Shown one piece after another: positions 8,399-17,958 of a stretch of DNA of 64,000 nt. The notes beneath the pieces are model-generated. The model did not search any database and was not told the DNA's origin. It saw only the letters and a list, made by a program, of their open reading frames with translations. The stretch is taken from NCBI RefSeq assembly GCF_041154505.1, contig NZ_AP028672.1, positions 5,642,165 to 5,706,164 of the forward strand, given 5' to 3'. This stretch comes from Acidovorax sp. A79. GTDB taxonomy: Bacteria > Pseudomonadota > Gammaproteobacteria > Burkholderiales > Burkholderiaceae_C. How positions within the stretch are numbered: position 1 is the first letter of the stretch; each line of letters opens with the position of its first letter. The position numbers and the translations under genes are program-made.

Positions 8399-10846
8399 AT
8401 GCAATTCCCTGAATCCTGGTTGCGTGAGTTCTGCAACCCACCCCTTTCGACCGCCGAGCTGGCCGAGACGCTGACCATGGCCGGCCTGGAGGTGGAGGAG
8501 CTGCGCCCCGTGGCGCCGCCGTTCGCGAAGATCGTTGTGGGCGAGATCAAGGAAGCCGTGCAGCATCCCGATGCCGACCGCCTGCGCGTGTGCCAGGTGG
8601 ACGTGGGGCAGGGCGCCCTGCTCAACATCGTGTGCGGCGCACCCAATGCGCGCGTGGGCATCAAGGTGCCCTGCGCCCTGGTGGGCGCCGAGCTGCCGCC
8701 GGGCGACGACGGCAAGCCCTTCCTGATCAAGGTCGGCAAGCTGCGCGGTGTGGAAAGCCAGGGCATGCTGTGCTCGGCGCGCGAGCTCAAGCTGTCGGAA
8801 GACCACGGCGGCCTGCTCGAACTGGATGCCTCCGCGCCCGTGGGCCAGGACATCCGCGAGCACCTGAACCTGGACGACACGTTGTTCACGCTCAAGCTCA
8901 CGCCCAACCTGGCGCACTGCCTGAGCGTGTACGGCATCGCCCGCGAAGTCTCCGCGCTGACCGGCGTGCCCCTCTCGCAGCCGGCCTTCCCGGCAGTGGC
9001 CTCCAAAGTCCCGGACACCCTGGCCGTGAAGATCAGTGCCCCTGACCTGTGCGGCCGTTTCAGCGGCCGCGTGGTGCGCAACGTGAACACCCGCGCCACC
9101 ACGCCGCAGTGGATGCTCGACCGTCTGGCGCGCTGCGGCCAGCGCGGCGTGTCGCCGCTGGTGGACATCTCCAACTACGTGATGTTCGAGCTGGGCCGTC
9201 CCTCGCACATCTTCGACCTGGACAAGATCCATGGCGGGCTGGATGTGCGCTGGGGCAAGGCGGGCGAGTCGCTCAAGCTGCTCAACGGCAACACCATCAC
9301 CGTCGACGAAAAGGTCGGCGTGATCGCCGACAGCCAGCAGGTCGAGTCGCTCGCCGGCATCATGGGCGGCGACGCCACCGCTGTCTCGGACGACACCAAG
9401 CACATCTACATCGAGGCTGCCTTCTGGTGGCCCAAGGCAGTGGCCGGGCGTTCGCGCCGCTACAACTTCTCGACCGATGCGGGCCACCGCTTCGAGCGCG
9501 GCGTGGACCCTGCGCTGACGGTGGAGCACATCGAGCGCATCACCCAGCTGGTGATTGACATCTGTGGCACGCCCGAGACGGCCTGCGGCCCGATGGACGA
9601 CCAGCGCGTGAACCTGCCCGTGCCCCAGCCCGTCACGCTGCGCGTGGCGCGCGCGGCCAAGGTCATCGGCATGCCGCTCACGCAGGTGCAGTGCGCTGAC
9701 GTGTTCAGGCGCCTGGGCCTGCCGTTCACGGAAGGCGATGGCACTCTCACCGTGGCGCCACCGGCCTACCGCTTCGACATCACCATCGAAGAAGACTTGA
9801 TCGAAGAGGTTGCGCGCATGGTGGGTTACAACAACCTGCCCACGACGCCGCCGCTGGCCCCCATCACCCCCAAGCTGCCGCCCGAGGCCACGCGCAGCCC
9901 GTTCGCCGTGCGCCGTACGCTGGCGGGCCTGGGTTACCAGGAAACCATCAACTTCAGCTTCGTGGAAGAGCGCTGGGAGCGGGAGCTGGCGGCCAACGTG
10001 CAGCCCATCAAGCTGCTCAACCCCATTGCCAGCCAGATGAGCGTGATGCGCTCGAGCCTGCTGGGCTCTCTGCTGCAGGTGCTCAAGTTCAACCTGGATC
10101 GCCGCGCCGAGCGCGTGCGCGTGTTCGAGCTGGGCCGTGTGTTCCTGCGGGATGCCAGCGTGGCCAACACCGACACCACGGTGGAAGGCTTTCACCAGCC
10201 CATGCGCGTGGCCGGTCTGGCTTATGGACCCAACGATGCGCTCCAGTGGGGCCGCAAGGAGCAGTCGATCGACTTCTTCGATGTGAAGGGCGATCTCGAG
10301 GCCTTGCTGGCGCCGCTGCAAGCCACGTTCGAGCCGGCCGTCCATCCTGCGATGCACCCCGGCCGTTGCGCGCGGGTGCTCCTCAACGGGCGGGCCGTGG
10401 GTTTCGTGGGCGAGCTGCACCCGCAATGGCGCCAATCGTGGGAGCTCCCGCAAGCGCCGGTGATGTTTGAACTCGAACTGGATGCCGTATTGCAGCGTGC
10501 AGTGCCCCAATTCAAGTCCGTGGCCAAGCACCAGTCCGTCGAACGTGATCTGGCGGTGGTGGTCGCTGAGCGGGTCACCCATGCCGAGGTCATGGCGGCG
10601 GTCCAGCAAGCGGTGCCTGGCGCAATGCTGCGTTCGGCTGTGCTGTTCGATGTGTACCGGCCCAAGGCGCTGCGTGCGGGCGAAGAGGCACCCGCCGGTG
10701 GCCTGGCTCCCGGGGAGAAGAGCCTGGCGGTGCGCCTGACTCTGGGCAGCGACGAGGCGACGCTCACCGAGGCCGAGATCGATGCCGCTGTTCAAGCGGT
10801 GGTGGGGCAATTGGCCCAGCGCATGGGCGCACGGCTGCGTGTCTGA
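8399..10846 (+). CDS. pheT: Phenylalanyl-tRNA synthetase beta subunit
   Basis: An 815-residue beta subunit (E. coli 795). In order it has the N-terminal tRNA-binding OB domain (about 40-150, with [15 protein letters not shown]), the B3/B4 editing domain with [19 protein letters not shown], the B5 domain, a catalytic-like core with [14 protein letters not shown], and a C-terminal anticodon-binding (FDX-ACB) domain with [10 protein letters not shown]. It partners with PheS to bind tRNA-Phe and to edit mischarged tyrosine. Its stop TGA (10844-10846) overlaps an ATG at 10846, but the downstream ihfA more likely starts at 10870. Confidence 0.97.
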   Translation: MQFPESWLREFCNPPLSTAELAETLTMAGLEVEELRPVAPPFAKIVVGEIKEAVQHPDADRLRVCQVDVGQGALLNIVCGAPNARVGIKVPCALVGAELPPGDDGKPFLIKVGKLRGVESQGMLCSARELKLSEDHGGLLELDASAPVGQDIREHLNLDDTLFTLKLTPNLAHCLSVYGIAREVSALTGVPLSQPAFPAVASKVPDTLAVKISAPDLCGRFSGRVVRNVNTRATTPQWMLDRLARCGQRGVSPLVDISNYVMFELGRPSHIFDLDKIHGGLDVRWGKAGESLKLLNGNTITVDEKVGVIADSQQVESLAGIMGGDATAVSDDTKHIYIEAAFWWPKAVAGRSRRYNFSTDAGHRFERGVDPALTVEHIERITQLVIDICGTPETACGPMDDQRVNLPVPQPVTLRVARAAKVIGMPLTQVQCADVFRRLGLPFTEGDGTLTVAPPAYRFDITIEEDLIEEVARMVGYNNLPTTPPLAPITPKLPPEATRSPFAVRRTLAGLGYQETINFSFVEERWERELAANVQPIKLLNPIASQMSVMRSSLLGSLLQVLKFNLDRRAERVRVFELGRVFLRDASVANTDTTVEGFHQPMRVAGLAYGPNDALQWGRKEQSIDFFDVKGDLEALLAPLQATFEPAVHPAMHPGRCARVLLNGRAVGFVGELHPQWRQSWELPQAPVMFELELDAVLQRAVPQFKSVAKHQSVERDLAVVVAERVTHAEVMAAVQQAVPGAMLRSAVLFDVYRPKALRAGEEAPAGGLAPGEKSLAVRLTLGSDEATLTEAEIDAAVQAVVGQLAQRMGARLRV

Positions 10847-10869
10847 TGATGTTCAAGGGAGCTGACGCC

Positions 10870-11196
10870 ATGATCGAATTCGCCGTCGAAAGCCTGGAAA
10901 CGCCAGCGCTGACCAAGGCACAACTGGCCGATCTGCTGTTTGACCAGATTGGCTTGAACAAGCGCGAGTCCAAGGACATGATCGACGCATTCTTCGACCT
11001 GATCTCGCAGAGCCTGGTGGAGGGCAAGGATGTGAAGTTGTCGGGTTTCGGCAACTTCCAGATTCGCACCAAGGCACCACGGCCCGGGCGCAACCCGCGC
11101 ACGGGCGAGGCCATTCCGATCAAGGCACGCCGCGTGGTGACGTTTCACGCCAGCAGCAAACTCAAGGAACAGATCCAGACGGCTGCCGGATCGTGA
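10870..11196 (+). CDS. ihfA: Integration host factor alpha subunit
   Basis: A 108-residue DNA-bending protein that pairs with IhfB. It has the HU/IHF fold: helical N-terminus with [20 protein letters not shown], the GFGNFQIR strand, the arm with [14 protein letters not shown] containing the DNA-intercalating proline region, and the C-terminal helix. The frame is open from an ATG at 10846 that overlaps the pheT stop, but AAGGGAG at 10856-10862 sits eight bases before the ATG at 10870, which also gives the family-like [16 protein letters not shown]. Position after pheT is conserved in proteobacteria. Confidence 0.95.
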   Translation: MIEFAVESLETPALTKAQLADLLFDQIGLNKRESKDMIDAFFDLISQSLVEGKDVKLSGFGNFQIRTKAPRPGRNPRTGEAIPIKARRVVTFHASSKLKEQIQTAAGS

Positions 11197-11293
11197 ATTT
11201 GTGCCGTTTTTGTGACCAGAATGTTGCCGATGACTGGCGGTCTGTGCGCGTCTGCAGTACGCTAGCTGGCTGACCGGTTTGAATCCACCACCC

Positions 11294-11728
11294 ATGGGCA
11301 CCCCCCTTCCTTCGATCCCCGCCAAGCGCTACTTCACGATTGGTGAGGTCGCGGAGCTTTGTGGCGTCAAGCCCCATGTATTGCGTTACTGGGAGCAGGA
11401 GTTCACTCAACTGCGTCCCATGAAGCGGCGTGGCAACCGGCGCTACTACCAGCATCATGAAGTGCTCATGATCCGCCGCATCCGGGATCTGCTGTATGAC
11501 CAGGGGTTCACCATCAGTGGCGCGCGCAATCGCCTGCAGGAGCTTGCGCATCCCGCCCGCGATGAGGCAGGGGCCGACGGCGCGATGAACGGGTTTGATT
11601 CCGAGATGCCCAGCATGCTGGTGGACAGTGCACGCGATCTTTCCATCGATGCGATGGGCATCACGCTGGACTCCAATGCGGTGCGCAAAGAATTATTTGA
11701 AATTCGGGCGCTACTTTCTCTGGGTTGA
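11294..11728 (+). CDS. MerR-family transcriptional regulator
   Basis: A 144-residue protein with an N-terminal winged helix of the MerR family: YFTIGEVAELCGVKPHVLRYWEQEF and the RRGNRRYYQHHEVLMI wing. The C-terminal part (about 80-144) is short, has no metal-binding cysteines and no recognisable effector domain, so it is not a CueR/MerR-type metal sensor. It looks like the small regulator commonly found after ihfA in betaproteobacteria, of unknown target. A TTG at 11279 is an alternative start five codons upstream; neither has a clear ribosome site. The gene ends 30 bases before tRNA-Pro. Confidence 0.85.
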   Translation: MGTPLPSIPAKRYFTIGEVAELCGVKPHVLRYWEQEFTQLRPMKRRGNRRYYQHHEVLMIRRIRDLLYDQGFTISGARNRLQELAHPARDEAGADGAMNGFDSEMPSMLVDSARDLSIDAMGITLDSNAVRKELFEIRALLSLG

Positions 11729-11741
11729 CCTTTTTTCTGCA

Positions 11742-11747
11742 TATAAT
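11742..11747 (+). promoter_or_regulatory. -10 element of tRNA-Pro
   Basis: A perfect TATAAT lies eleven bases before the tRNA 5' end. A TTGACC at 11725-11730 is only eleven bases upstream, too close for a standard -35, so the matching -35 is not identified. Confidence 0.5.
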
Positions 11748-11758
11748 CTAAGTCTTGT

Positions 11759-11835
11759 CGGCGTGTAGCGCAGCCTGGTAGCGCACTTGCATGGGGTGCA
11801 AGGGGTCGCGAGTTCGAATCCCGCCACGCCGACCA
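11759..11835 (+). tRNA. tRNA-Pro (GGG anticodon)
   Basis: A 77-base cloverleaf with CCA encoded. The acceptor stem CGGCGTG pairs with CACGCCG, followed by discriminator A and CCA. The anticodon arm CTTGC-ATGGGGT-GCAAG gives anticodon GGG, reading CCC/CCU proline codons. GTTCGAATC forms the T loop. It stands alone after merR and has its own terminator. Confidence 0.97.
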
Positions 11836-11845
11836 TTGTTAGCAA

Positions 11846-11877
11846 AAGCCCAGAACCGAAAGGTTCTGGGCTTTTTT
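11846..11877 (+). terminator. Rho-independent terminator after tRNA-Pro
   Basis: A 12-bp perfect stem, 11846-11857 with 11862-11873, closed by a GAAA tetraloop and followed by a T run. Confidence 0.93.
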
Positions 11878-12080
11878 GCTTGGTCGCGGAAAAACATGCC
11901 ACACGGCCTGGGGTGAAATGAAAGGCGGCTTGCTGCTGCGTGCTGTGCAGGCATGGTGGCGATACCGAGCCCCCGCTGATCAGCAGGCTCCCTGTCGAGG
12001 TAGTGCTGACATGTGGTCAGCCCGTGTTGCGGTTGCCCCCGTCAAAACCAAAGTAGCGGCTCGCCCCGCAAAGGACTCTC

Positions 12081-12380
12081 ATGATCGATGGACTGGTGGC
12101 CGGCAGGCTGTATGGCGAGGCCGAGCGGCGTACTGACAAGGCCGGGAAGCCTTTTACCGTCTCCAAGGTGCGAGCAAGCACGGCGGATGGCGAGACGCTG
12201 TTCGTCAACGTGATTGCATTTGAGGCAGGGGTCTGCGCCTCCATGCACGCCCTGCGCGATGGAGACTCTGTGGCGCTGGCGGGAAGCATCACGCCAAGGG
12301 TCTGGACGGACAAGCAGGGAAACACGCGGCCCGCGCTGGACATGGTCGCGCACCGCCTGCTCACGCTGCACGGCGAATAA
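12081..12380 (+). CDS. Single-stranded DNA-binding protein-like (OB fold), orphan
   Basis: A 99-residue protein, MIDGLVAGRLYGEAE..., with an OB-fold pattern like short SSB or PriB proteins: a GRLYGEAERR strand, KPFTVSKVRAST, LFVNVIAFE in place of the SSB strand that ends in a W-x-x-V/F-type motif, and a second half with GDSVALAGSITPRVWTDKQG. It lacks the acidic C-terminal tail that ordinary SSB uses to recruit partners, and is far shorter than housekeeping SSB (~150-180). AAGGA about ten bases before the ATG supports the start. It stands alone after tRNA-Pro, with no replication or phage gene nearby. It may be an isolated relic of a mobile element, or a small accessory SSB. Similarity is judged by eye. 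Confidence 0.65.
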   Translation: MIDGLVAGRLYGEAERRTDKAGKPFTVSKVRASTADGETLFVNVIAFEAGVCASMHALRDGDSVALAGSITPRVWTDKQGNTRPALDMVAHRLLTLHGE

Positions 12381-12560
12381 AAAACAAGGCGATGCAAAAC
12401 TGATTCTGCGACTCGCGCTCGCCACGGCGTGACGTGCCAACGGGCGGTGCAAGAGGAGAGGGCGGGCGAGTCCAGCCGCCTGCCTGGGCGGTGCTTGCGA
12501 CGGATACCCTGCCGCGCACGAAACAGCATTGAAAACGTGGCTGCTGCCAGGTCGCAGCGA

Positions 12561-12764
12561 TCAGGTTGGTTTTTGGGGTGCTGGCTGGTCCTGCGCGAAT
12601 CCCAGTGCCTTGAGTTCTTCTTCGCTCAGGTGCAGTTCCGTCAGCTCGGGTTGCCGCGCTTCGACCGTGCGCCTGCGTTCATAGTTGGTGGGCGGCCCTT
12701 TTTCCACTTGCCGGCGGTCCTTTCCGCTGCGCCTGTCCGCGCTGCCTCTGCGTTCCACGCTCAT
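12561..12764 (-). CDS. Small Arg-rich hypothetical protein
   Basis: A 67-residue protein starting MSVERRGSADRRSGKDRR. Its N-terminal half repeats a short acidic-Arg-Arg unit (ERR, DRR, DRR, ERRR) and is strongly basic. The C-terminal half, with LTELHLSEEELKALGF, looks helical and acidic. TGAGGA about nine bases upstream of the ATG at 12764 fits a ribosome site; an ATG at 12779 would add five residues. I do not recognise a function. The longer frame upstream is not protein-like. The gene is isolated and convergent with the SSB-like gene. Confidence 0.55.
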   Translation of the reverse strand: MSVERRGSADRRSGKDRRQVEKGPPTNYERRRTVEARQPELTELHLSEEELKALGFAQDQPAPQKPT

Positions 12765-13384
12765 GTTGGTAGTCCTCATATAGGAAAAAAGCTCTGGGAT
12801 TCCTGCCCTGGCTGGCCATCCTTTCAGGAGCACTGAACAGGTGTCCTGACCGGCCGGACTGCATCGTCTCAGTCTGCATGAGGCGGGCACGTTTGAAAAA
12901 GAAAGAATGGCAACAAACCAGCACACGGCACGCGTTCCAGGTACCAGAACTCCTGGCTGTCCCTGGGGCATTCCGACGCGGTCTGCCTGCGGCAATTTGT
13001 CCCAACCTGAGGCGATGCCCTGATTTGGTGATGGTTTGCACCGCATTGATGCGACTCCGTGCCGGCCGGGTCGCTGATGCCAACCCGCTTGCCCGCTCCT
13101 GGCGAGCGCTATGTGGCCGCAGGGGCTGAAAGGGCGGCATGGATATTGCGATCTACCGTTGCATGTCTGCCGGTGAAGCTGCCGTCGGACCGACCAACAC
13201 CCTCCGCTAATGATGGCGGAACCCCCGGACGAGCGAGGCTATGAGCCTCTCGTGGGGTCGTTCCAATCCACACCCGTGCCGTTGCGGAGGGTGAGGTGCA
13301 CTGGTTGCCTCCCTCGGGGCTGCCGATGCACAGCATCCCTGCACTTGCCCTCCGGGCGGCCCGGTCCATTGCAGGATCACTAGC
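12765..13384. other. 620-base region upstream of nirB without a recognised gene
   Basis: No convincing coding frame on either strand. Inverted repeats seen are GAGGCT/AGCCTC around 13245-13260 and GAGGG/CCCTC around 13297-13325, but neither is followed by a T run. A TTTGCACC-type half site near 13034-13041 faintly recalls NtrC sites without a full dyad. The nirB promoter must lie here but I cannot place it. Confidence 0.4.
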
Positions 13385-15919
13385 ATGAAAATCGTTCTCA
13401 TTGGCCACGGCATGGTCGGCCACAAGTTCCTCGAAAGCCTGGCCGAGACCGGCATGACCGGCGTCGAGGTCACAGTGCTGTGCGAGGAGCCACGCCCCGC
13501 CTACGACCGGGTGCACCTCTCCGCCTTCTTCAGCGGCACCACGGCCGAGCAACTCTCCCTGGTCGAGCCCGGCTTCTTCGAGCGCACCGGCTTCACCCTG
13601 CGCCTGGCGGCGCGGGCCGCATCGGTGGACCGCCGCATTCGCACCGTGACCACGGTCGACGGCGAGGTGCTGCACTACGACAAGCTGGTGCTGGCCACCG
13701 GCTCCAACCCCTTCGTGCCCCAGGTGCCGGGGCGCGACCGTGACCACTGCTTCGTCTACCGCACCATCGAGGACCTGGAGGCCATGCAGGCCTCGGGCGC
13801 CAAGTCCAAGACCGGCGTGGTCGTGGGCGGCGGCCTGCTGGGTCTGGAATGCGCCAAGGCGCTGCGCGACATGGGCCTCGAAACCCATGTGGTCGAGTTC
13901 GCCCCCCGGCTGATGGCCGTGCAGGTGGACGAGGGCGGTGGCCGCGTGCTGCGCGCCAAGATCGAGGAGCTGGGCGTGCAGGTGCACACCGGCCGCAACA
14001 CTCAGGAGATCACCAATGGCGCCCGTGCGCGCCACCGGATGGTGTTTGCCGACGGGACCTGGCTGGAGACGGACATGATCGTCTTCTCCGCCGGCATCCG
14101 CCCGCGCGACGAGCTGGCGCGCCAGAGCCTGCTGGCCGTCGGCCCGCGCGGTGGCGTGGCCATCGACAGCGCCTGCCGCACCAGTGACCATGACGTGTAT
14201 GCCATCGGCGAATGCGCCTCGTGGAACGAGCAGACCTTCGGCCTGGTGGCACCCGGCTACGACATGGCGCGCGTGGCGGCCCGCCACATCGCGGGTGAGA
14301 CAGACGCTGCCTTCGTCGGCGCCGACATGAGCACCAAGCTCAAGCTCATGGGCGTGGACGTGGCCAGCATCGGCGACGCCCATGCGAAAACGCCCCACAG
14401 CCGCACCTGCCAGTATGTGGACGAGCGCCGCCAGGTCTACAAGAAGATCGTCATCAGCGAAGACGGCAAGCAACTGCTGGGCGCCGTGCTGATCGGCGAC
14501 GCCACCGAATACGGCACGCTGCTGCAGATGGCCCTGAACGGCATCACGCTGCCCGAGGACCCCGAGTTCCTGATCTTCCCGTCCAGCGATGGCAAGGCCA
14601 AACCCGGCCTGGGCGTGGATGCCCTGCCCGACACGGCACAGATCTGCTCGTGCAACAACGTCACCAAGGCCGGCATCTGCGAAGCCGTGGGCAATGGCGC
14701 CTGCACCATCGCAGAGATGAAGGCCTGCACCAAGGCCGGTGCCACCTGCGGCGGCTGCGTGCCCCTGGTCACCCAGGTCATGAAAGCCGAGATGGCGCGC
14801 CGCGGCATGGCCGTGAACAACCACATCTGCGAGCACTTCGCGTACTCGCGCCAGGAGATCTACCACCTGGTGCGCGTGGGCAACATCAGGAGCTTCGGCG
14901 AACTGCTGGCCCAGCACGGCAAGGGCATGGGCTGCGACATCTGCAAGCCCGTGGCGGCCAGCGTATTCGCCTCGTGCTGGAACGAGTTCGTGCTCAAGAA
15001 GGAGCTGGCCGGCCTGCAGGACAGCAATGACTACTACCTGGGCAACATCCAGAAGGACGGCACCTACTCGGTGGTGCCGCGCATGCCCGGTGGCGAGGTC
15101 ACGCCCGACGGCCTGATCGCCGTGGGCCAGGTGGCCAAGAAGTACGGCCTGTACACCAAGGTCACCGGCGGTGCGCGGGTGGACATGTTCGGTGCGCGCC
15201 TGGAACAGCTGCCCCTGATCTGGGAGGAGCTGATCACCGCCGGGTTCGAGTCCGGCCATGCCTACGGCAAGTCCCTGCGCACGGTCAAAAGCTGCGTGGG
15301 CTCGACCTGGTGCCGCTATGGCGTGGGCGACAGCGTGGGCCTGGCCGTGGAGCTGGAGAACCGCTACAAGGGCCTGCGTGCTCCGCACAAGATCAAGTTC
15401 GGCGTCTCGGGCTGCACGCGCGAATGCGCCGAGGCGCAGGGCAAGGACATCGGCATCATCGCCACCGAAAAGGGCTGGAACCTCTACATCTGCGGCAACG
15501 GCGGCATGAAACCGCGCCATGCCGAGCTGTTCGCGTCCGACCTGTCCAAGGAAGACCTGGTGCGCATGATCGACCGGGTGCTGATGTTCTACGTGCGCAC
15601 GGCCGACCGGCTGCAGCGCACCAGCACCTGGCGCGAGAACCTCGAAGGTGGCCTCGACTACCTCAAGGATGTCTTGCAAAAGGACAGCCTGGGCCTGTGC
15701 GCCGAGCTCGAATCGCAGATGCAGAACGTGGTCGATACCTACCAGTGCGAATGGAAGACCGCCGTGACCGACCCCGAGACGCGCAAGCGCTTCCGCTCGT
15801 TCGTGAACAGCGACAAGGCCGACGAGAACGTGCTCTTCGTCGAGGAGCGCGGCCAGATCCGCCCGGCCCGCGCGGAGGAGCGCGGCGCCAAGGTCATCCC
15901 CATCCACCAGGCCGCCTGA
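13385..15919 (+). CDS. nirB: Assimilatory nitrite reductase [NAD(P)H], large subunit
   Basis: An 844-residue siroheme enzyme reducing nitrite to ammonium in the cytoplasm. N-terminal FAD/NAD(P) domains (VLIGHGMVGHKFLE; VVVGGGLLGLECAKAL) are followed by a BFD-like [2Fe-2S] domain with CSCNNVTKAGIC and CGGC (about residues 420-460). The nitrite/sulfite reductase core comes last, with the siroheme-[4Fe-4S] cysteines CVGSTWC (637, 643) and CTREC (677, 681) and CGNGG. Length matches the usual ~840-850. AGGA eleven bases before the ATG supports the start. nirD follows after 206 bases occupied by a dispersed repeat. Confidence 0.96.
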   Translation: MKIVLIGHGMVGHKFLESLAETGMTGVEVTVLCEEPRPAYDRVHLSAFFSGTTAEQLSLVEPGFFERTGFTLRLAARAASVDRRIRTVTTVDGEVLHYDKLVLATGSNPFVPQVPGRDRDHCFVYRTIEDLEAMQASGAKSKTGVVVGGGLLGLECAKALRDMGLETHVVEFAPRLMAVQVDEGGGRVLRAKIEELGVQVHTGRNTQEITNGARARHRMVFADGTWLETDMIVFSAGIRPRDELARQSLLAVGPRGGVAIDSACRTSDHDVYAIGECASWNEQTFGLVAPGYDMARVAARHIAGETDAAFVGADMSTKLKLMGVDVASIGDAHAKTPHSRTCQYVDERRQVYKKIVISEDGKQLLGAVLIGDATEYGTLLQMALNGITLPEDPEFLIFPSSDGKAKPGLGVDALPDTAQICSCNNVTKAGICEAVGNGACTIAEMKACTKAGATCGGCVPLVTQVMKAEMARRGMAVNNHICEHFAYSRQEIYHLVRVGNIRSFGELLAQHGKGMGCDICKPVAASVFASCWNEFVLKKELAGLQDSNDYYLGNIQKDGTYSVVPRMPGGEVTPDGLIAVGQVAKKYGLYTKVTGGARVDMFGARLEQLPLIWEELITAGFESGHAYGKSLRTVKSCVGSTWCRYGVGDSVGLAVELENRYKGLRAPHKIKFGVSGCTRECAEAQGKDIGIIATEKGWNLYICGNGGMKPRHAELFASDLSKEDLVRMIDRVLMFYVRTADRLQRTSTWRENLEGGLDYLKDVLQKDSLGLCAELESQMQNVVDTYQCEWKTAVTDPETRKRFRSFVNSDKADENVLFVEERGQIRPARAEERGAKVIPIHQAA

Positions 15920-15928
15920 CATGAAGCA

Positions 15929-16075
15929 CCCCCTGAGTCGCTTCGCGCCTTCACCCTTCTCTCGACGCGCTGTGCGAGTCCGGGAGGGGGACGCCCCCAG
16001 CGCATGCGCTGGATACGCCGCCTTCGCGGCGGGGCGGCCCTTGCGTGGGGCACTGGTGTCGGCTGCGCCAGTTGC
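15929..16075 (+). repeat. Dispersed intergenic repeat, long family, copy A (between nirB and nirD)
   Basis: Starts CCCCCTGAGTCGCTTCGCG, has a central GGGGCGGCCCTTGCGTGGGG and ends at TGCGCCAGTTGCG. The same order of blocks recurs at 19161, 29298, 36118 (inverted) and 56935, always between genes. This copy lies inside the nirBD unit, just after the nirB stop. Confidence 0.75.
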
Positions 16076-16125
16076 GCGCGTTGCGGGCAACCTGTAGCGC
16101 AATGAATCAATAACGGAGAACTCCC

Positions 16126-16482
16126 ATGAGCGCACTTCCCATGAACAGCACCGACCCCCTTGCCTGGACCGACATCTGCGCGGTCGACGACATCCTGCCC
16201 AGCACCGGCGTCTGCGCCCTGGTGGCCAACCGCCATGTGGCGGTGTTCCGCACCGGCAGCGACCAGTTCTTCGCCATCGACAACGTGGACCCGAAGTCGG
16301 GCGCCAGCGTGCTCTCGCGCGGGCTGATCGGTAACCTGGGCGAGCGCGTCGTGGTCGCCTCGCCGCTGTACAAGAACCATTTCGACCTGCGCACCGGCGA
16401 ATGCCTGGAGGCGCCCGAGCATTCGGTGCGGGCGCACGGTGTGCGCGCCGAGGGCGGGCGCATCAGCATTGCAATGGCCTGA
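16126..16482 (+). CDS. nirD: Nitrite reductase [NAD(P)H], small subunit
   Basis: A 118-residue Rieske-fold protein that partners NirB. The fold is recognisable from VANRHVAVFRTGSDQFFAIDN and SPLYKNHFDLRTGECL. The Cys-His cluster ligands are absent, as is normal for NirD (IDNVDPKSGA stands where a Rieske protein has C-x-H), so it carries no iron-sulfur centre. The second methionine (residue 6) is an alternative start; GGAGAA upstream supports 16126. It lies downstream of nirB, separated by repeat copy A. Confidence 0.93.
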   Translation: MSALPMNSTDPLAWTDICAVDDILPSTGVCALVANRHVAVFRTGSDQFFAIDNVDPKSGASVLSRGLIGNLGERVVVASPLYKNHFDLRTGECLEAPEHSVRAHGVRAEGGRISIAMA

Positions 16483-16647
16483 GGGCCTGCCCTTGAGGTC
16501 TCTTGAGGCCGTGTCCCGGCAACTCTTCGGGCCGGGTTGTGCGGAAGTGCATTGCATCGCGTTCCGCGCAGGCCCCTGGAGGCTTGGCGGGCGCGCGGCA
16601 GGTTCTGGGGTTAGCATTCCCTCGTATCGATTTTCTGGAGTTCCCGC

Positions 16648-17958
16648 ATGCCCGACCAGGCCGCGTCCCTGACCGTTTCGACCCTTGTGCTGCGCTCGCG
16701 CCAGCTGGAGATCGACGCGGTGCGCCACCTCGCCAGCCGGGCCGTTCTGGTGGACACGATCGGCCAGCTGATAGAAGGTCTGCAGCGCGAGCGCGGCGCA
16801 TCGGGCGCCTACCTGGCGTCCAATGCCCAGCGTTTTGCCGACATGCGCAGCCGGATCATCCAGGAGGTGCTGCCCCTGGAGGCGCGACTGCGCCAGGAAT
16901 TTGCCCAGCATGTGGAACCCGAACAGGGCGCGACGGCCAAGGCCTTGTCGCTCATGGCGTGGGCCCTCCTGGGGCTTGATTCTCTGCCCGCGCTGCGCAG
17001 CCAGATTGACAAGCAGGCGATGACCGCACACGACTCGATCGCTGCGTTCAGCCACCTGATCGCGGGTCTGATCGAGCTGGTCTTCCATGTGGCCGATGCG
17101 GCGGGGCTGCCCAGCGTATCGCGCCAGCTGGTGGCTTTGCTGCACCTGGTGCAGGCGCAGGAAGAGGCGGGCCAGGAGCGCGCCATGGGCGCGCTGCTCT
17201 ATGCCTCTGGCCAGGGCAGCGACGCGCACCAGCAGCGGGTGCTGCACCTCATCGACGCGCAGGAGCGCAGCTTGCGCGTGTTTTCCGAGTTTGCCGATCC
17301 GGCCCTGCGTGGACGCTGGGAGCAGCAGCAGCTTGCCCCCGGCATGGCCCAGCTGGAGCGGCTGCGGCGCACGCTGTGCGTGGTGCGCCCCGGCGCCGCC
17401 CTGGACAGCAACCTGAGCGACGCCTGGTTCGACGTGTGCACGGAGCGCATCAACGCGCTGTGGCAACTGCAGGTCGAACTGGTCCAGCGTCTGCGCGAGG
17501 ACTGCGAGGCTCGCATCCTCGAAGCGCAGCAGGACCTGCAGGACTCCAGGGGCCTGCTGCGCGGCCTGCGCGACAACCCGCCGCAGCGCACGCACGCGGT
17601 GGACCGGTTCTTCGACATCGCGATTGCACCCACGTCCGTGCCGGAGGCGGCGGCCGGCACGCACGGGGCCGAATCGGCTTCGCTGCTGGAACTGCTGCAG
17701 GCCCAGTCGGCGCGCATGGCCGGCATGGAGGCCGAGCTGGAGGCGGCGCGCCGCACGCTGAACGAACGCAAGGTGATCGAGCGCGCCAAGGGGGTGCTGA
17801 TGGCCCGCCTGGGCATGAACGAGGAAGTCGCCTTCCGCGTGTTGCAGAAAACCTCGATGGACCAGAACCGCCGGCTGCTCGAGGTGGCGGAGGCCACGCT
17901 GTCCCTGCCCGATCTCGCCTTTGCGCAGTCTGCGCTGTCAGGCGCCAAGTCCTCATAG
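16648..17958 (+). CDS. nasR: NIT-ANTAR nitrate/nitrite-responsive transcription antiterminator (NasR type)
   Basis: A 436-residue protein. Residues ~40-290 form the NIT nitrate/nitrite-sensing domain, a helical sensor recognisable from GLQRERGASGAYLAS. Residues ~365-425 form an ANTAR RNA-binding domain (ERKVIERAKGVLMARLG...AFRVLQKTSMDQNRRL), preceded by a coiled-coil stretch rich in Glu and Arg. In Klebsiella NasR binds a two-hairpin leader and stops termination when nitrate or nitrite is present. The gene follows nirBD and precedes the nitrite channel gene, whose leader carries a strong terminator, so that leader is the obvious target. GGAG upstream of the ATG supports the start. Confidence 0.9.
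   Translation: MPDQAASLTVSTLVLRSRQLEIDAVRHLASRAVLVDTIGQLIEGLQRERGASGAYLASNAQRFADMRSRIIQEVLPLEARLRQEFAQHVEPEQGATAKALSLMAWALLGLDSLPALRSQIDKQAMTAHDSIAAFSHLIAGLIELVFHVADAAGLPSVSRQLVALLHLVQAQEEAGQERAMGALLYASGQGSDAHQQRVLHLIDAQERSLRVFSEFADPALRGRWEQQQLAPGMAQLERLRRTLCVVRPGAALDSNLSDAWFDVCTERINALWQLQVELVQRLREDCEARILEAQQDLQDSRGLLRGLRDNPPQRTHAVDRFFDIAIAPTSVPEAAAGTHGAESASLLELLQAQSARMAGMEAELEAARRTLNERKVIERAKGVLMARLGMNEEVAFRVLQKTSMDQNRRLLEVAEATLSLPDLAFAQSALSGAKSS

Noticed and set aside
12765..13384. Sigma-54/NtrC-type promoter before nirB
   Set aside because: The best candidate (TGGTGATGGTTTGCA near 13027-13041) has nine rather than ten bases between GG and GC, and no full NtrC dyad is visible.
11836..13384. 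Integrated element with tRNA-Pro as attachment site
   Set aside because: No repeat of the tRNA 3' end is seen downstream in the window, and there is no integrase. Only the SSB-like gene hints at it.
13109..16135. A ~1000-codon open frame on the minus strand opposite nirB
   Set aside because: It is antisense to a fully conserved gene, has His/Ala/Val/Leu-rich low-complexity translation, and follows the frame bias expected from high-GC codon usage. Similar antisense frames opposite pheT, rmuC, purF and thrS were rejected for the same reason.
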